Below are positions 53,320-62,358 of a stretch of 64,000 bases of DNA, piece by piece; positions within the stretch are counted from its first letter, which is position 1; the number at the start of each line of letters is the position of its first letter. Under the pieces are notes generated by a model. The model saw nothing but the letters and a program-made list of their open reading frames with translations. It had not been told where the DNA came from and made no database searches. The translations under genes were made by a program, and so were the position numbers. Source of the DNA: Opitutaceae bacterium (GTDB lineage: Bacteria > Verrucomicrobiota > Verrucomicrobiia > Opitutales > Opitutaceae); the NCBI GenBank assembly GCA_016794625.1, contig JAEUGY010000018.1, positions 62,001-126,000 of the forward strand. The letters run 5' to 3'.

Positions 53320-54848
53320 GCCCCCGCATCCTGATTGTGGACGATGATCCGTCCAATATCGTGACCCTGGAGTCCATGCTGGCCCCGGAGGGCTATACGC
53401 TTTTTGCAGCTGGAGACGGGGACGAGGCGGTGGTCCGGGCCCAGGAGCTGCACCCGGACGTCATCCTCCTCGATGTCATGATGCCGCGTCTGAATGGTTT
53501 CGAGGCCTGCCGCCGGATCCGCGCCGATGCGGTCATCGGGCGGGTGCCCGTGCTCATGCTGACGGCGCTCGACGACCAGGAATCACGCCTCGAGGGACTG
53601 CGCAGTGGAGCGGACGATTTCATCAGCAAGCCCTGCCATCGGGAGGAGCTGCGGGCGCGGATGCGCACCGTCATTTCGTTGAACCGCTTCCGGCTGATCT
53701 CGGAACAGCGGCAGCGTTTTGAGCGTCTCTATTCGCTTGCACCGGATCCCATCGTGCTGGTCAGCCGCACGGGAGAGATGCTTTCTGCCAACGATCTCGG
53801 CCGGACGGTGCTGTCGCGGGACGGACTCGGGATTGAAGGGCGGCTGCTGGCCGAGGCGTTCGCCGCGCCGGATGACGCCGCGGTCCGCGCCTGGTTGAGT
53901 GACCTGGCAGAGGGAGGGGATCCGGGTTCGCTGAAACTCACACAGACGACCGGTGCGGTTCGTCGCGTGTTCATCGCGCGAGGAACGCTCGTGCCGGAGC
54001 AGGGCGTGCCGGTCTGCATGATTGTGCTGTCGGACATCACGGCGGAGGTGACCGCCCGCGAAGCGCTTGAGCAGCTCAATCGCGAGCTGGATAACCTGGT
54101 GCGGGCGCGCACGCAGCAGCTGGAGGACGCGAATCAGATGCTGCTGTCGTATGCAAATTTTGTGTCCCATGACCTGAGATCGCCGCTGTCGGCGGTCACG
54201 GGCTGCCTTTCCCTCGTGGTCGATGATCCCACGATCCCCGCGGAAGCGAAGACATGGATCGAGCAGGGATACCAGGGAGCGTTGTCGATGGGCGATCTCA
54301 TCACCAACATCCTGCAGCTGGCGCTCGATGAGCACCGCGGGACCACCTCGGAGCAGGTGGTCGATCCCACGCCCGTGATCCGGCGGTTGGCCGAGCGGCT
54401 CGGAGCGATGCAACGGCCGCCGCGGCCCCGGCTCGTCGTGGCAGACCTGCCTCCGCTCAAGGTCAGTGCGATCCTGGTGGAACGCATTTTCTACAATCTC
54501 ATCGGAAACTCGATCAAGTATTCAGCAGGACGTGACCTGCCATTGATCGAGGTCGGCACGGTTCCCTCCACGAAGGCCGGTCATGCGGTGTTGTTTGTGC
54601 GGGACAACGGAGTCGGGTTTGGCGCGGCAGAAGGACAGCGACTCTTCCAGGAGTTTTCCCGCCTTTCCACCTCCGAAGGCCGCGACGGACTTGGGCTCGG
54701 TCTCTCCCTGGTTGCCCGGCTGATCAAGTCGCATCAGGGCCGGATCTGGGCTGAGGGCACCCCCGGGGTGGGTGCGACCTTCTTTGTCGAACTGCCCGCC
54801 GCTCCGAACGAGTCCACCCCTCCCGCGAGCCCGCCGTTGGCGGGCTGA
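53316..54848 (+). CDS. Receiver-PAS-histidine kinase hybrid (REC at N-terminus)
   Basis: 510 aa, cytosolic. REC domain residues 4-120 with IVDDDPSN, phosphoacceptor D53 in [10 protein letters not shown] and K105; a PAS-like part about 135-245 ([17 protein letters not shown]); a coiled-coil linker; HisKA with H285 in [13 protein letters not shown]; HATPase with [19 protein letters not shown] and GLGLGLS. Probably receives phosphate from one of the partner kinases and modulates its own activity. ATG 53316 overlaps the preceding stop. Confidence 0.92.
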   Translation: MSPRILIVDDDPSNIVTLESMLAPEGYTLFAAGDGDEAVVRAQELHPDVILLDVMMPRLNGFEACRRIRADAVIGRVPVLMLTALDDQESRLEGLRSGADDFISKPCHREELRARMRTVISLNRFRLISEQRQRFERLYSLAPDPIVLVSRTGEMLSANDLGRTVLSRDGLGIEGRLLAEAFAAPDDAAVRAWLSDLAEGGDPGSLKLTQTTGAVRRVFIARGTLVPEQGVPVCMIVLSDITAEVTAREALEQLNRELDNLVRARTQQLEDANQMLLSYANFVSHDLRSPLSAVTGCLSLVVDDPTIPAEAKTWIEQGYQGALSMGDLITNILQLALDEHRGTTSEQVVDPTPVIRRLAERLGAMQRPPRPRLVVADLPPLKVSAILVERIFYNLIGNSIKYSAGRDLPLIEVGTVPSTKAGHAVLFVRDNGVGFGAAEGQRLFQEFSRLSTSEGRDGLGLGLSLVARLIKSHQGRIWAEGTPGVGATFFVELPAAPNESTPPASPPLAG

Positions 54849-54857
54849 GCCGCCGCC

Positions 54858-57839
54858 ATGAGCAAACGCTGGACACCGTCCCTCCCGCGACCGGTTCCAC
54901 TCGTCCTCGCCCTCGCGGCGGCGGCGGCCAGCAACTTTCTGGAAGTTGAGCTCATCGGTGGGGTGCACATCCTGCTGGGTTCGTTCCTTTACCTGCCGGT
55001 TGTGCTGCTCCTGCCGGTCCCGTGGGCGATCGCAGCGGCCGGTGTGGCGATGGCGCCGACGCTGGTGACGCTTGGCCAGCCCTTTGCGTTGACCTTGGGC
55101 ATGGCGGAGGCCGGGATCCTGGCCTGGGGTTTGCGACGGCGCTGGGGGACCGCCCCGTTGATCGCGCTGGGCTTCTGGTTGCCCGCCGGGCTGCTGATCG
55201 CGGCTTGGATGTATCGCGGCGTGGCCAGACTGCCGGCCGACCTGGCTTCGTTGGAGGTGCTCGTTTTAGCGGCGAACCAGATGCTCGCCGTCATCATGTC
55301 GGACTTTCTGGTGCGCCACACCCGCCTGGGTGCCCTGCTGCATCGACTGCCGCAACCGGCCACCCGGCTGCGGGATGTGGTGTTCAACTACGTTTTTGTG
55401 CTCACGGCGGTTCCGGTGACGCTCATCGCGGCCGGCGTTGCCCTGCTGCTCCGGGACAGTGTGGAACGCGACGACCGCACCGTGCTTCTGGAGGGCACGC
55501 GCCAAGTGGCGCGTGAACTCCGTCTCTTTCTTCATCTGCACGAGGCGGCGGTGGTGTCCGCGGCCGGCCTGGTGCACCCGGGCGAACCGGAGTCGTCCCG
55601 AGTGCTCGAGGAGATTCGAGCCGCGCATCCCGCCTTCATCACGATGCTGGCGAGTGATGCGGAGGGCCGCATCGTCAACACCGCACCCCTTCAATCGCAG
55701 GACCGACTGCGGGGTAGCGATGTGTCCGACCGCGAGTACTTCCGGCTGCCCAAGGCGCAGGGCAAGCCCTTTGTTTCCGGGGTGTTTCGCGGCCGCGGCT
55801 TTGGTTCGGATCTGCTCATCGCGATCAGTGCGCCCGTGTTCGGCCCCTCCGGCGAATTCCGCGGCGTGGTCCAGGGATCGTTGAAGGTCGACGAGTTCAT
55901 TAAGGTGATGGCCGAATCCCGGTCGGCAGCCGGTGTACAGTGGGTTCTCGCGGATTCCTCCGGTCACATCATTTACGCTTCGCCCGGTGCGGGCATGAAG
56001 ACCCTGGACGAGCTCCCAGAACACGACCTGGGCCGCATCCTGCTCAACCGGCCTGACCGCCCCTTTGTCTACGATCTTCTGGTCGAAGGCACGAACGAGC
56101 GGATGCGCGCGTATGTGACCCGCAATTCCGACTACCGCTTCCTCGTCATCGCGCAGCGCCCGGTGCTGGCAGCGGCGGCGGGCAGCCTCGGGTTGTACGC
56201 CATGATGGCGGTCATTGTGTTCGCGGTGCTGGCGACGGCGACGTTTGTTGCGCGCCTCTCGAACCGCCGGTTGTCCGGCCCGCTTGAGGAGTTTGCCCGC
56301 GCGACCGCGCGGCAGGCCGAGAGCGGCACGGTCGAGGAGGTGGCTTCACCGAAGGAACGCGTGCCGAGCGAAGTGGCGCAGATCTATGCGGCCTTCAACG
56401 CCCTCGCCAACCGGCTGAAGGAAAGTTACGAGGTGTTGCGCCGGAGCAACGAGCAGCTTGACCAGAGGGTGGGCGAACGCACCCGCGAACTGGAGCAGGC
56501 CCGGCGCGAGGCGGTGGCAGCGAGCGAGTCAAAGACCGCATTCCTCGCGTTGACCAGTCACGAAATCCGGGGCCCTCTGATTGACATTGTTGACGAGGCG
56601 GGGCGGTTGCAGGTGCAGCTCGACGACTCGGAGGCGCGCGCCCAGGTGGACGGAATCCGGGTGGGTGCGCGGTCGTTGCTGGGCATCGTGAACAACCTGC
56701 TGGACCTGTCAAAGATCGAAGCCGGAAAGCTCGATCTGCGGACGACCTCCGTTGAGGTGGGCGCGCTCTGCCGTGATGTCGTGGCGCATCACCGCGAACG
56801 GGCCGTGCGACGCGGATTGAACCTTGCGATGGAGTCAGCGCTGGAGTCGGAGCTCTGGGTGGAGACCGACGGTCTCCGGCTCCGTCAGGTGCTGAGCAAT
56901 CTGGTGGGCAACGCCATCCGGCTCACGGAAAAAGGTGCCGTCTGGCTCTGCGTCGAAGCGCAGGGGAACACCATGGTCGACCTTCGATTCCGCGTGGTGG
57001 ATACGGGACCGGGCGTGTCCGAGGTGCTGCAGGGAGACGCCCTGCCTTCGGCGTCCGCAGTGGAAACTCTGCCGGCGGGACGGGCGGGGACCGGACTGTC
57101 GTTGGCGGTCAGCCGCCGCCTGGTGGCGCTCCTTGGAGGAGAGGTCGCAGTGCACAGCGTCGAGGGACGCGGAACCGAGTTTGCGTTTGCCCTTGCCCTG
57201 CGTCGCGGCCGGCCGGGGACCGTGGCGGTGGTGGACGGTTCGTGGCGTGACGACGAGTCGCTGGCCGGACGTCCGCTTGCTAGACCCCCGTTGCCACCGG
57301 CGAAGGAGCCTGCGCCGGTTCGGCCGGAGAAACCGAAGGTGAATGCTCCGCCCGAGCGCGCGGGCGTCTCCGCCGCGCCGATTGCCCCGACCACCCAGCC
57401 TGTCCCGGTCGCCCCGGCCGCGACGGGACTCACGTTGAAAGAGGTGGATATCCTGGTGGCCGACGACACGATCGCCAACCAGGAGGTCATGCTGGCGCTG
57501 CTGGAAGGACGCTGCCGGTCGGTGGTCGTGGTGGGTTCGGCGCAGGAGGCGATTGATCAGCTGCGCCAGCGGGAATTTGCCGTCGCCCTGATCGATTTGC
57601 AGATGCCCGAGATGGATGGATTTCAGGTCGCGTTGACGGTGCGCCAATGGTGCGCGGCCGAGGCATCGCGCTCCTGCCGGCTTGTGGCTGTCTCGGCGCA
57701 CCCGTCCGAAGAGATGCGCGAGCAGTGCCTCAAGTCGGGCTTCGACGACTACGTGGAGAAGCCCATCAACCGCAAAGTGCTGTTTGAGGCGTTGCGTTCC
57801 GGCCTGCTCGCGTCCGCACCAGGAAACGCGCCAGCCTAG
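54858..57839 (+). CDS. Membrane hybrid histidine kinase with dCache sensor and C-terminal receiver
   Basis: 993 aa. About five N-terminal hydrophobic segments (residues 10-160, MASE-like), a further helix at 175-198, then a periplasmic double-Cache-like domain (about 200-435, with SDVSDREYFRLPKAQGKPFV and VFGPSGEFRGVVQGSLKVD), a helix at 440-465 and a HAMP-like linker. HisKA H568 in LTSHEIRGPL, HATPase (SNLVGNAIRLT, VDTGPGVS, GTGLSLA). A Pro-rich linker (800-855) leads to a receiver domain with D913 in LIDLQMPEMDG. It is the only membrane protein of the four-gene unit and hence its likely input module. Confidence 0.93.
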   Translation: MSKRWTPSLPRPVPLVLALAAAAASNFLEVELIGGVHILLGSFLYLPVVLLLPVPWAIAAAGVAMAPTLVTLGQPFALTLGMAEAGILAWGLRRRWGTAPLIALGFWLPAGLLIAAWMYRGVARLPADLASLEVLVLAANQMLAVIMSDFLVRHTRLGALLHRLPQPATRLRDVVFNYVFVLTAVPVTLIAAGVALLLRDSVERDDRTVLLEGTRQVARELRLFLHLHEAAVVSAAGLVHPGEPESSRVLEEIRAAHPAFITMLASDAEGRIVNTAPLQSQDRLRGSDVSDREYFRLPKAQGKPFVSGVFRGRGFGSDLLIAISAPVFGPSGEFRGVVQGSLKVDEFIKVMAESRSAAGVQWVLADSSGHIIYASPGAGMKTLDELPEHDLGRILLNRPDRPFVYDLLVEGTNERMRAYVTRNSDYRFLVIAQRPVLAAAAGSLGLYAMMAVIVFAVLATATFVARLSNRRLSGPLEEFARATARQAESGTVEEVASPKERVPSEVAQIYAAFNALANRLKESYEVLRRSNEQLDQRVGERTRELEQARREAVAASESKTAFLALTSHEIRGPLIDIVDEAGRLQVQLDDSEARAQVDGIRVGARSLLGIVNNLLDLSKIEAGKLDLRTTSVEVGALCRDVVAHHRERAVRRGLNLAMESALESELWVETDGLRLRQVLSNLVGNAIRLTEKGAVWLCVEAQGNTMVDLRFRVVDTGPGVSEVLQGDALPSASAVETLPAGRAGTGLSLAVSRRLVALLGGEVAVHSVEGRGTEFAFALALRRGRPGTVAVVDGSWRDDESLAGRPLARPPLPPAKEPAPVRPEKPKVNAPPERAGVSAAPIAPTTQPVPVAPAATGLTLKEVDILVADDTIANQEVMLALLEGRCRSVVVVGSAQEAIDQLRQREFAVALIDLQMPEMDGFQVALTVRQWCAAEASRSCRLVAVSAHPSEEMREQCLKSGFDDYVEKPINRKVLFEALRSGLLASAPGNAPA

Positions 57840-57840
57840 C

Positions 57841-58081
57841 GAGCCCGCCCTCCGGGCGGGAAGTGCGAAGGGCGAAGCCAGGCCCAAAGGCCTGGAATGA
57901 CGAATGACGAATTCCGAATGACGAATGGGCCCGCCCCGCGGGCGGGATGTCCGAAGGGCAAAGAGTGAAGGGCGAAACTTAACTTGGCTGCGGCTTTAGC
58001 CGCAATCTGGCGCCGGCGGACTGCACTTCAGCGTTAAGCGTTCAGCGTTCGGCGTTCCACGTTCGCCCCCCTCCGCCGCGT
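57841..58081. repeat. Cluster of short hairpins and GAATGAC repeats
   Basis: Four near-perfect hairpins: CCCGCCC-TCC-GGGCGGG (57844-57860), CCAGGCC-CAAA-GGCCTGG (57878-57895), again CCCGCCC-CGC-GGGCGGG (57930-57946) and TGCGGC-TTTA-GCCGCA (57989-58004). Between them lies a (GAATGAC)n-like tract at 57895-57927, and before the HflX stop an AGCGTTC-type repeat near 58030-58066. The first hairpin sits 5 bp after the kinase stop and may terminate that operon; the rest look like scattered repetitive elements between convergent genes. Confidence 0.7.
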
Positions 58082-59392
58082 CTATTCGGCTGCGGGAGCC
58101 GTGGGTGTCGGGCTCGGCTCGACGGCGAAGGGAGCGAAAACGGAGGCCTGAGAAGGTGGGAACCGCCCCTGAATGTAGACTCCGTCGTCGCGTTGTTCCT
58201 CGTGCTGGACATGGCCGACCTCGTGCAGTCTCGCGACGACATCGTAGCGGCCGTGGGGAATCAGCAGGGTGGTCGAACCCAGAGAGTCGGCGATCAGTTC
58301 CACGCATCGATCGATCAATTGGTCGAGGCCTTCACCCGTGCGGGCGGAGATGAGCAAGCCGTCCGGGGCGAGCTGGTGCGCGCGCTGCCGGGCGATGGGA
58401 TCGGCCGCGTCGACTTTATTAAAGACCGTCAGCGTCCGTTTGTCCGCCGCACCCAGTTCGCGCAGCACCGCGAGGGTGGTCTCGTGATGGTGGGCGACGT
58501 TGGGGTTGGTGAGATCGAGCACATGAATCAGAAAGTCGGCGACCACGACTTCCTCGAGTGTCGCCTTGAACGCCTCGACCAGTCCGTGCGGCAGCCGGCG
58601 GATGAAGCCGACCGTATCCGTGACCAGCACCTTCTGATTGCCCCGCAGCTGGAGCTGGCGGGTCGTGGGGTCGAGCGTGGCGAACAGCTTGTCCACCGCG
58701 AGGACCCCCGCGCCGGTCAAGGCGTTGAGCAGCGACGATTTCCCGGCATTGGTGTATCCGACAATGGCGGCAGTGGGCACGGGCACGCGCTGGCGACGCC
58801 GCCGCTGGGTCGAGCGCTGCTGGCGCACCTCGGCCAGCTCCTCCTTCAAGCGCACAATGCGATCGCGCACAATGCGCCGGTCCTGCTCCAGCTGAGTTTC
58901 GCCTTCGCCGCCCATCGCACCCTTGCCCCGCTGCCGCGACAAGTGCGTCCAGGCCCGGGTCAGACGCGGCAACGAGTACTCCATGCGGGCGAGGGCAACC
59001 TGCAGGACGGCTTCGCGTGTGTGGGCGCGGTCGGCGAACACCTCGAGGATGACCTCCTGTCGATCAATCACGGCGAGGCCCGAGAGCTCCTCCCAATTGC
59101 GCTGCTGGGCGGGGGACAGGGCTTCGTCGAACACGATGACATCCGCGCCATCGGCCTTGGCCAGATCGACGATTTCCTGGGCCTTGCCGCTGCCGAGCAG
59201 CAGCGCCGGGGTGGGGGTGCGCAGATTGACCAGCAGCGTTTGGGTGACCGTGAGCCGCAGGTTCTCGACCAGTTCCTTCAGTTCGGCGAGCAACTCAGCA
59301 CCTTCGCCAGGAGTCATCTCATGGGTTTGGACCCCCACCAGAAAGGCGCGTTCGAGTTTGGTGGAGGCGGGTGTGTCGAGGAAATCGGCCAT
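58082..59392 (-). CDS. hflX: Ribosome-associated GTPase HflX
   Basis: 436 aa from ATG 59392 (MADFLDTPAS). N-terminal HflX domain with LLVNLRTPTPALLLGSGK and VIVFDEALSPAQQRNWEE; the coiled-coil/Arg-rich linker; GTPase with G1 GYTNAGKS (about residues 212-219), FATLDPTTR, DTVGFIRRLPH and NKVD. HflX splits stalled or hibernating 70S ribosomes. The G-E-G-E-T-Q-L-E segment typical of the family is present. Isolated gene, convergent with the kinase operon and divergent from the SGNH esterase. Confidence 0.95.
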   Translation of the reverse strand: MADFLDTPASTKLERAFLVGVQTHEMTPGEGAELLAELKELVENLRLTVTQTLLVNLRTPTPALLLGSGKAQEIVDLAKADGADVIVFDEALSPAQQRNWEELSGLAVIDRQEVILEVFADRAHTREAVLQVALARMEYSLPRLTRAWTHLSRQRGKGAMGGEGETQLEQDRRIVRDRIVRLKEELAEVRQQRSTQRRRRQRVPVPTAAIVGYTNAGKSSLLNALTGAGVLAVDKLFATLDPTTRQLQLRGNQKVLVTDTVGFIRRLPHGLVEAFKATLEEVVVADFLIHVLDLTNPNVAHHHETTLAVLRELGAADKRTLTVFNKVDAADPIARQRAHQLAPDGLLISARTGEGLDQLIDRCVELIADSLGSTTLLIPHGRYDVVARLHEVGHVQHEEQRDDGVYIQGRFPPSQASVFAPFAVEPSPTPTAPAAE

Positions 59393-59521
59393 CAGTGGAA
59401 AGAAGAGGGAACGCGCTTTGCCCCGGGGCGTCAACTGTGGTCCCGATTCAGCCCGGGAGCCGTCGGGAGGAGGGCGGAAAACCATTGAGCCCCCCGCGGA
59501 CGCCTGTCAGGCGTGTCGCTG

Positions 59522-60250
59522 ATGAAATCCCGTACCCTGATTCCCCTTTTCCTCCTCGCCCTGACCGGACTGTTCCCGACGGCCGGGAATGCCGCCAACA
59601 CCGCTGTTCAGCCGGTGCCTCGCGACGAGGCCTGGTTGAAGCGACATGAGGGATTCGTGAACCAAGCGAAGGCGGGCGGGATCGATGTCCTCTTTTTGGG
59701 CGACTCCATCACGGATGGCTGGCGCAACCGGGGCAAAGCACTCTGGGATGCCCACTTTGCCCCCCTCAAGGCGGCCAACTTCGGGATCGGAGGCGACCGC
59801 ACCCAGCATGTGCTCTGGCGCATGCAAAATGGAGAGCTGAATGGCATCAGCCCCAAAGTCGTGGTGCTGATGATCGGCACCAACAATACGGGCTTTGAAC
59901 GCGACCGCGTGACCCCGCGCAACACCACCGACGAAATCGTCGAAGGTGTCACGGCCATCGTGCAGGGCCTGCGCACGGCCTTTCCATCGACCAAGGTGCT
60001 GCTGCTCGCCGTGTTTCCGCGAGGCGAGAAGACCTCCCCCGCCCGGGCACAGGTGGCGGCGGTCAATGAGGGTATCGCCCGGCTCCATGACGGGCAGGCG
60101 GTGCACTACCTCGATATTGGCGCCAAGTTTCTGTATCCCGACGGCACGCTGCCGACCGACATCATGCCTGATCTCCTGCATCCCAATGAAGTCGGATACG
60201 CGATCTGGGCGGCGGCGATCAAGGAACCCCTGGCGAAGCTGCTGAAGTAG
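59522..60250 (+). CDS. Secreted SGNH/GDSL-type esterase (PAF-acetylhydrolase-like)
   Basis: 242 aa from ATG 59522 (MKSRTLIPLF), signal peptide ending near GNAA. SGNH blocks: FLGDSITDGW (nucleophile Ser), GIGGDRTQHVLWRM (Gly), VLMIGTNNTG (Asn) and LLHPNEVGY (Asp/His-type, with D in MPDLLHP). The sequence resembles platelet-activating-factor acetylhydrolase-like esterases that remove acetyl groups from sugars or lipids. A GTG three codons earlier (59513) is possible. Convergent with the lactonase gene. Confidence 0.9.
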   Translation: MKSRTLIPLFLLALTGLFPTAGNAANTAVQPVPRDEAWLKRHEGFVNQAKAGGIDVLFLGDSITDGWRNRGKALWDAHFAPLKAANFGIGGDRTQHVLWRMQNGELNGISPKVVVLMIGTNNTGFERDRVTPRNTTDEIVEGVTAIVQGLRTAFPSTKVLLLAVFPRGEKTSPARAQVAAVNEGIARLHDGQAVHYLDIGAKFLYPDGTLPTDIMPDLLHPNEVGYAIWAAAIKEPLAKLLK

Positions 60251-60276
60251 CCGGTTCTGCGCCAGGGCGCGTGGCC

Positions 60277-61398
60277 TCACTCGCGGGCGACGAAGGCCAC
60301 GCAGACCGGCCGTGGAAGCGAAAGCGAGTGCCCGGATGCTCTGAGCCGTCCGGAGGCCTGATCGATGGCGAAGACCGTCAATGTGTCGCTGTCCTGATTC
60401 GCCGCGATCAGCCAGGCGCCATCCGGAGTGATGGCAAAGTTGCGCGGTGTCTTGCCGCCCGTCGGTATTACCTCCACCCACGTCAAGGCGCCGGTCTTGG
60501 GATTGCGGCGGAAGACGGCGATGCTGTCGTGGCCGCGGTTTGAGCCGTACACATACCAATCGGAGGGGTGCACCACGATTTCCGCGGTCGTGCTGAGCCC
60601 CGAGTATCCGGCGGGCAGGGTCGACAGGGTCTGCGTCGCCCGCAGACCGCCGGTGCGAGCGTCGAAGTCCGCCACCGTGATCGTGCTGAGCAGTTCATTG
60701 ATGACATACAGCTGGCGGCCGTCGCGGGAGAAGGCGGCGTGGCGGGGACCCGAGCCGGGCTCCACGCTGAGGTCGGCGGCCGGACGCGGGGTGAGCGAGG
60801 CTTTGGCGGCGTCGACTGCGTAGACCTTGACCCGGTCGATGCCAAGGTCCGGCACGACCAGATGGAGTCCGTCGCGCGAAAACGTGACTCCGTGGGCGTG
60901 GGGCGCCTCCTGGCGTTTGGCATTCACGCTCTTTCCGGTGTGCTGCTCCAGGTCGGAGCGGGCGCCCAGCGAGCCGTCGGACTTCAGGGGAAAGGCGACG
61001 ACGCTTCCGCCGCCGTAGTTGGCCACCACCGCCATGTGGCCGCCGGGGTGGACGGCGACATCGCACGGGCCCACCGCTCCTTCCGGCGGAGTACCGAGCG
61101 GCTCCAACCGCCCGGACTCGCCGATGGAGAAGGCACGCACCCCGGACGGCGATTCATTGACCGCGTAGAGCACCTTGAGGTCGGGTGAGAGATCAAGAAA
61201 CGAGGGATTGGGTGTCTCGGCCGCGGTTGTCGGCGCGCTGAACGTGCCTTTTTTCAGATCGAACGTGGTCGTGTAGATGCCCTGACTGCCGGTGCCGGTG
61301 TAGGTACCGATGAAAACGCGGAGCGACTGGGCGGAGGTCGTCAGGGGGGCCATGGCGGTGAGCAAAAGAACGAGGAGGGGATGAAGACGGCGGAGCAT
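60277..61398 (-). CDS. Secreted lactonase-family beta-propeller protein
   Basis: 373 aa from ATG 61398 (MLRRLHPLLV), with signal peptide to about SAQS. Seven-bladed propeller of the 6-phosphogluconolactonase (Pgl/YbhE) family: RVFIGTYTGTGSQGIYT, ETPNPSFLDLSPD, VAVHPGGHMAVVANYGGGS and later GPRHAAFSRDGRQLYVINE. The signal peptide argues against a cytosolic pentose-phosphate role; exported relatives probably hydrolyse sugar lactones or are carbohydrate-binding. Downstream of DUF2238 on the same strand, with a 28-bp gap. Confidence 0.9.
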   Translation of the reverse strand: MLRRLHPLLVLLLTAMAPLTTSAQSLRVFIGTYTGTGSQGIYTTTFDLKKGTFSAPTTAAETPNPSFLDLSPDLKVLYAVNESPSGVRAFSIGESGRLEPLGTPPEGAVGPCDVAVHPGGHMAVVANYGGGSVVAFPLKSDGSLGARSDLEQHTGKSVNAKRQEAPHAHGVTFSRDGLHLVVPDLGIDRVKVYAVDAAKASLTPRPAADLSVEPGSGPRHAAFSRDGRQLYVINELLSTITVADFDARTGGLRATQTLSTLPAGYSGLSTTAEIVVHPSDWYVYGSNRGHDSIAVFRRNPKTGALTWVEVIPTGGKTPRNFAITPDGAWLIAANQDSDTLTVFAIDQASGRLRASGHSLSLPRPVCVAFVARE

Positions 61399-61426
61399 GG
61401 GAGTGGAAAGGCGGAAGAAGGGTCGA

Positions 61427-62164
61427 TCAACGGGAACGGTCGTGGTCATGCTTCAGACGGGCGAACTCCTCCTCGCCGAGCGGGCGGGTGGATTTCACCT
61501 TGAGGCTGTCGATGAACTCGCGGGCGAAGTCGCGCTTGTAGCGGGCATTGATGCCTGCGGTCACGAGCATGGCAATCAGCGCACCCAGACTCGCGAGGGC
61601 CATGTCCTTGTGCGCATCCCAGACGTCGCCCTGGGTTCCCAGGTATGCCTCGCCCAGGTCGCCACCAAACACTTCCGCCGCACCCCATTCGATCAGTTCG
61701 AAGATCATCGATGTGCTCATGGTCAGGTCGAGCGGCAGGAAATAGCCCCAGAACCCCCGTACCTGACCCACTCGCAGGAAGACCTCGCGGATCGGGTAAG
61801 CGAGCAGGAGGCCGTACAGGAAATGCACCACCCGGTCGAAGTGGTTGCGTTCCCAGCCGAGCACTTCGTTCAACGACCGCCCGAACCAGGCGCGGGTCCA
61901 CTCGTTGTAGGGAACTTCCGCGTACGTCCAGTGGGCCCCGGTTTCGTGCAGGCAGAGAAAGGCGAACATCAGCAGGTAGCTGAGCCGGGAGAAGGGAAAC
62001 CACCGGTAGGTGAAGGCCAGTGCGGGGACAAAGACGGCGACCAAGGCGTTTTCCAGCAGCCAGTCATGCGGGTAATGGGCGCCGATACCGGAGAATATGA
62101 CGACCACGGCGAAAATGCCGCCGAGGACCATCAGGAGGCGCAGCGGGGGGATGCGGCGAAGCAT
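61427..62164 (-). CDS. DUF2238 membrane protein (YjdF-like)
   Basis: 245 aa from ATG 62164 (MLRRIPPLRL); the longer frame upstream is not protein-like. About six membrane segments. Conserved family block: CLHETGAHWTYAEVPYNEW, then NHFDRVVHFLYGLLLAYPIRE and FELIEWGAAEVFGGDLGEAYLGTQGD. The His/Glu/Asp pattern suggests a membrane hydrolase or metal site, but no function is established for this family. Probably cotranscribed with the lactonase gene. Confidence 0.9.
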   Translation of the reverse strand: MLRRIPPLRLLMVLGGIFAVVVIFSGIGAHYPHDWLLENALVAVFVPALAFTYRWFPFSRLSYLLMFAFLCLHETGAHWTYAEVPYNEWTRAWFGRSLNEVLGWERNHFDRVVHFLYGLLLAYPIREVFLRVGQVRGFWGYFLPLDLTMSTSMIFELIEWGAAEVFGGDLGEAYLGTQGDVWDAHKDMALASLGALIAMLVTAGINARYKRDFAREFIDSLKVKSTRPLGEEEFARLKHDHDRSR

Positions 62165-62358
62165 GGTAGAACGGTCTTCGAGCCTTCGGGCGACGTCAAT
62201 CCACCGCCGCGGACCGGGCCGGAGCACCCGTGGGTCCGGATGGCGGCCGGGTGCCGACCGGTCCCGGAGGCAGCTGGTCAAGATGGGCGTGCTCAACGTT
62301 TGCCAACACCGCGCAAGCGGCGCTTGAGCCGAAGGGGAGCTTGTACTCTAGTGTCGTC

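Noticed and set aside
57844..57860. Strong rho-independent terminator
   Set aside because: The stem is perfect but there is no T-tract on either strand, so I only call it a possible terminator within the repeat cluster.
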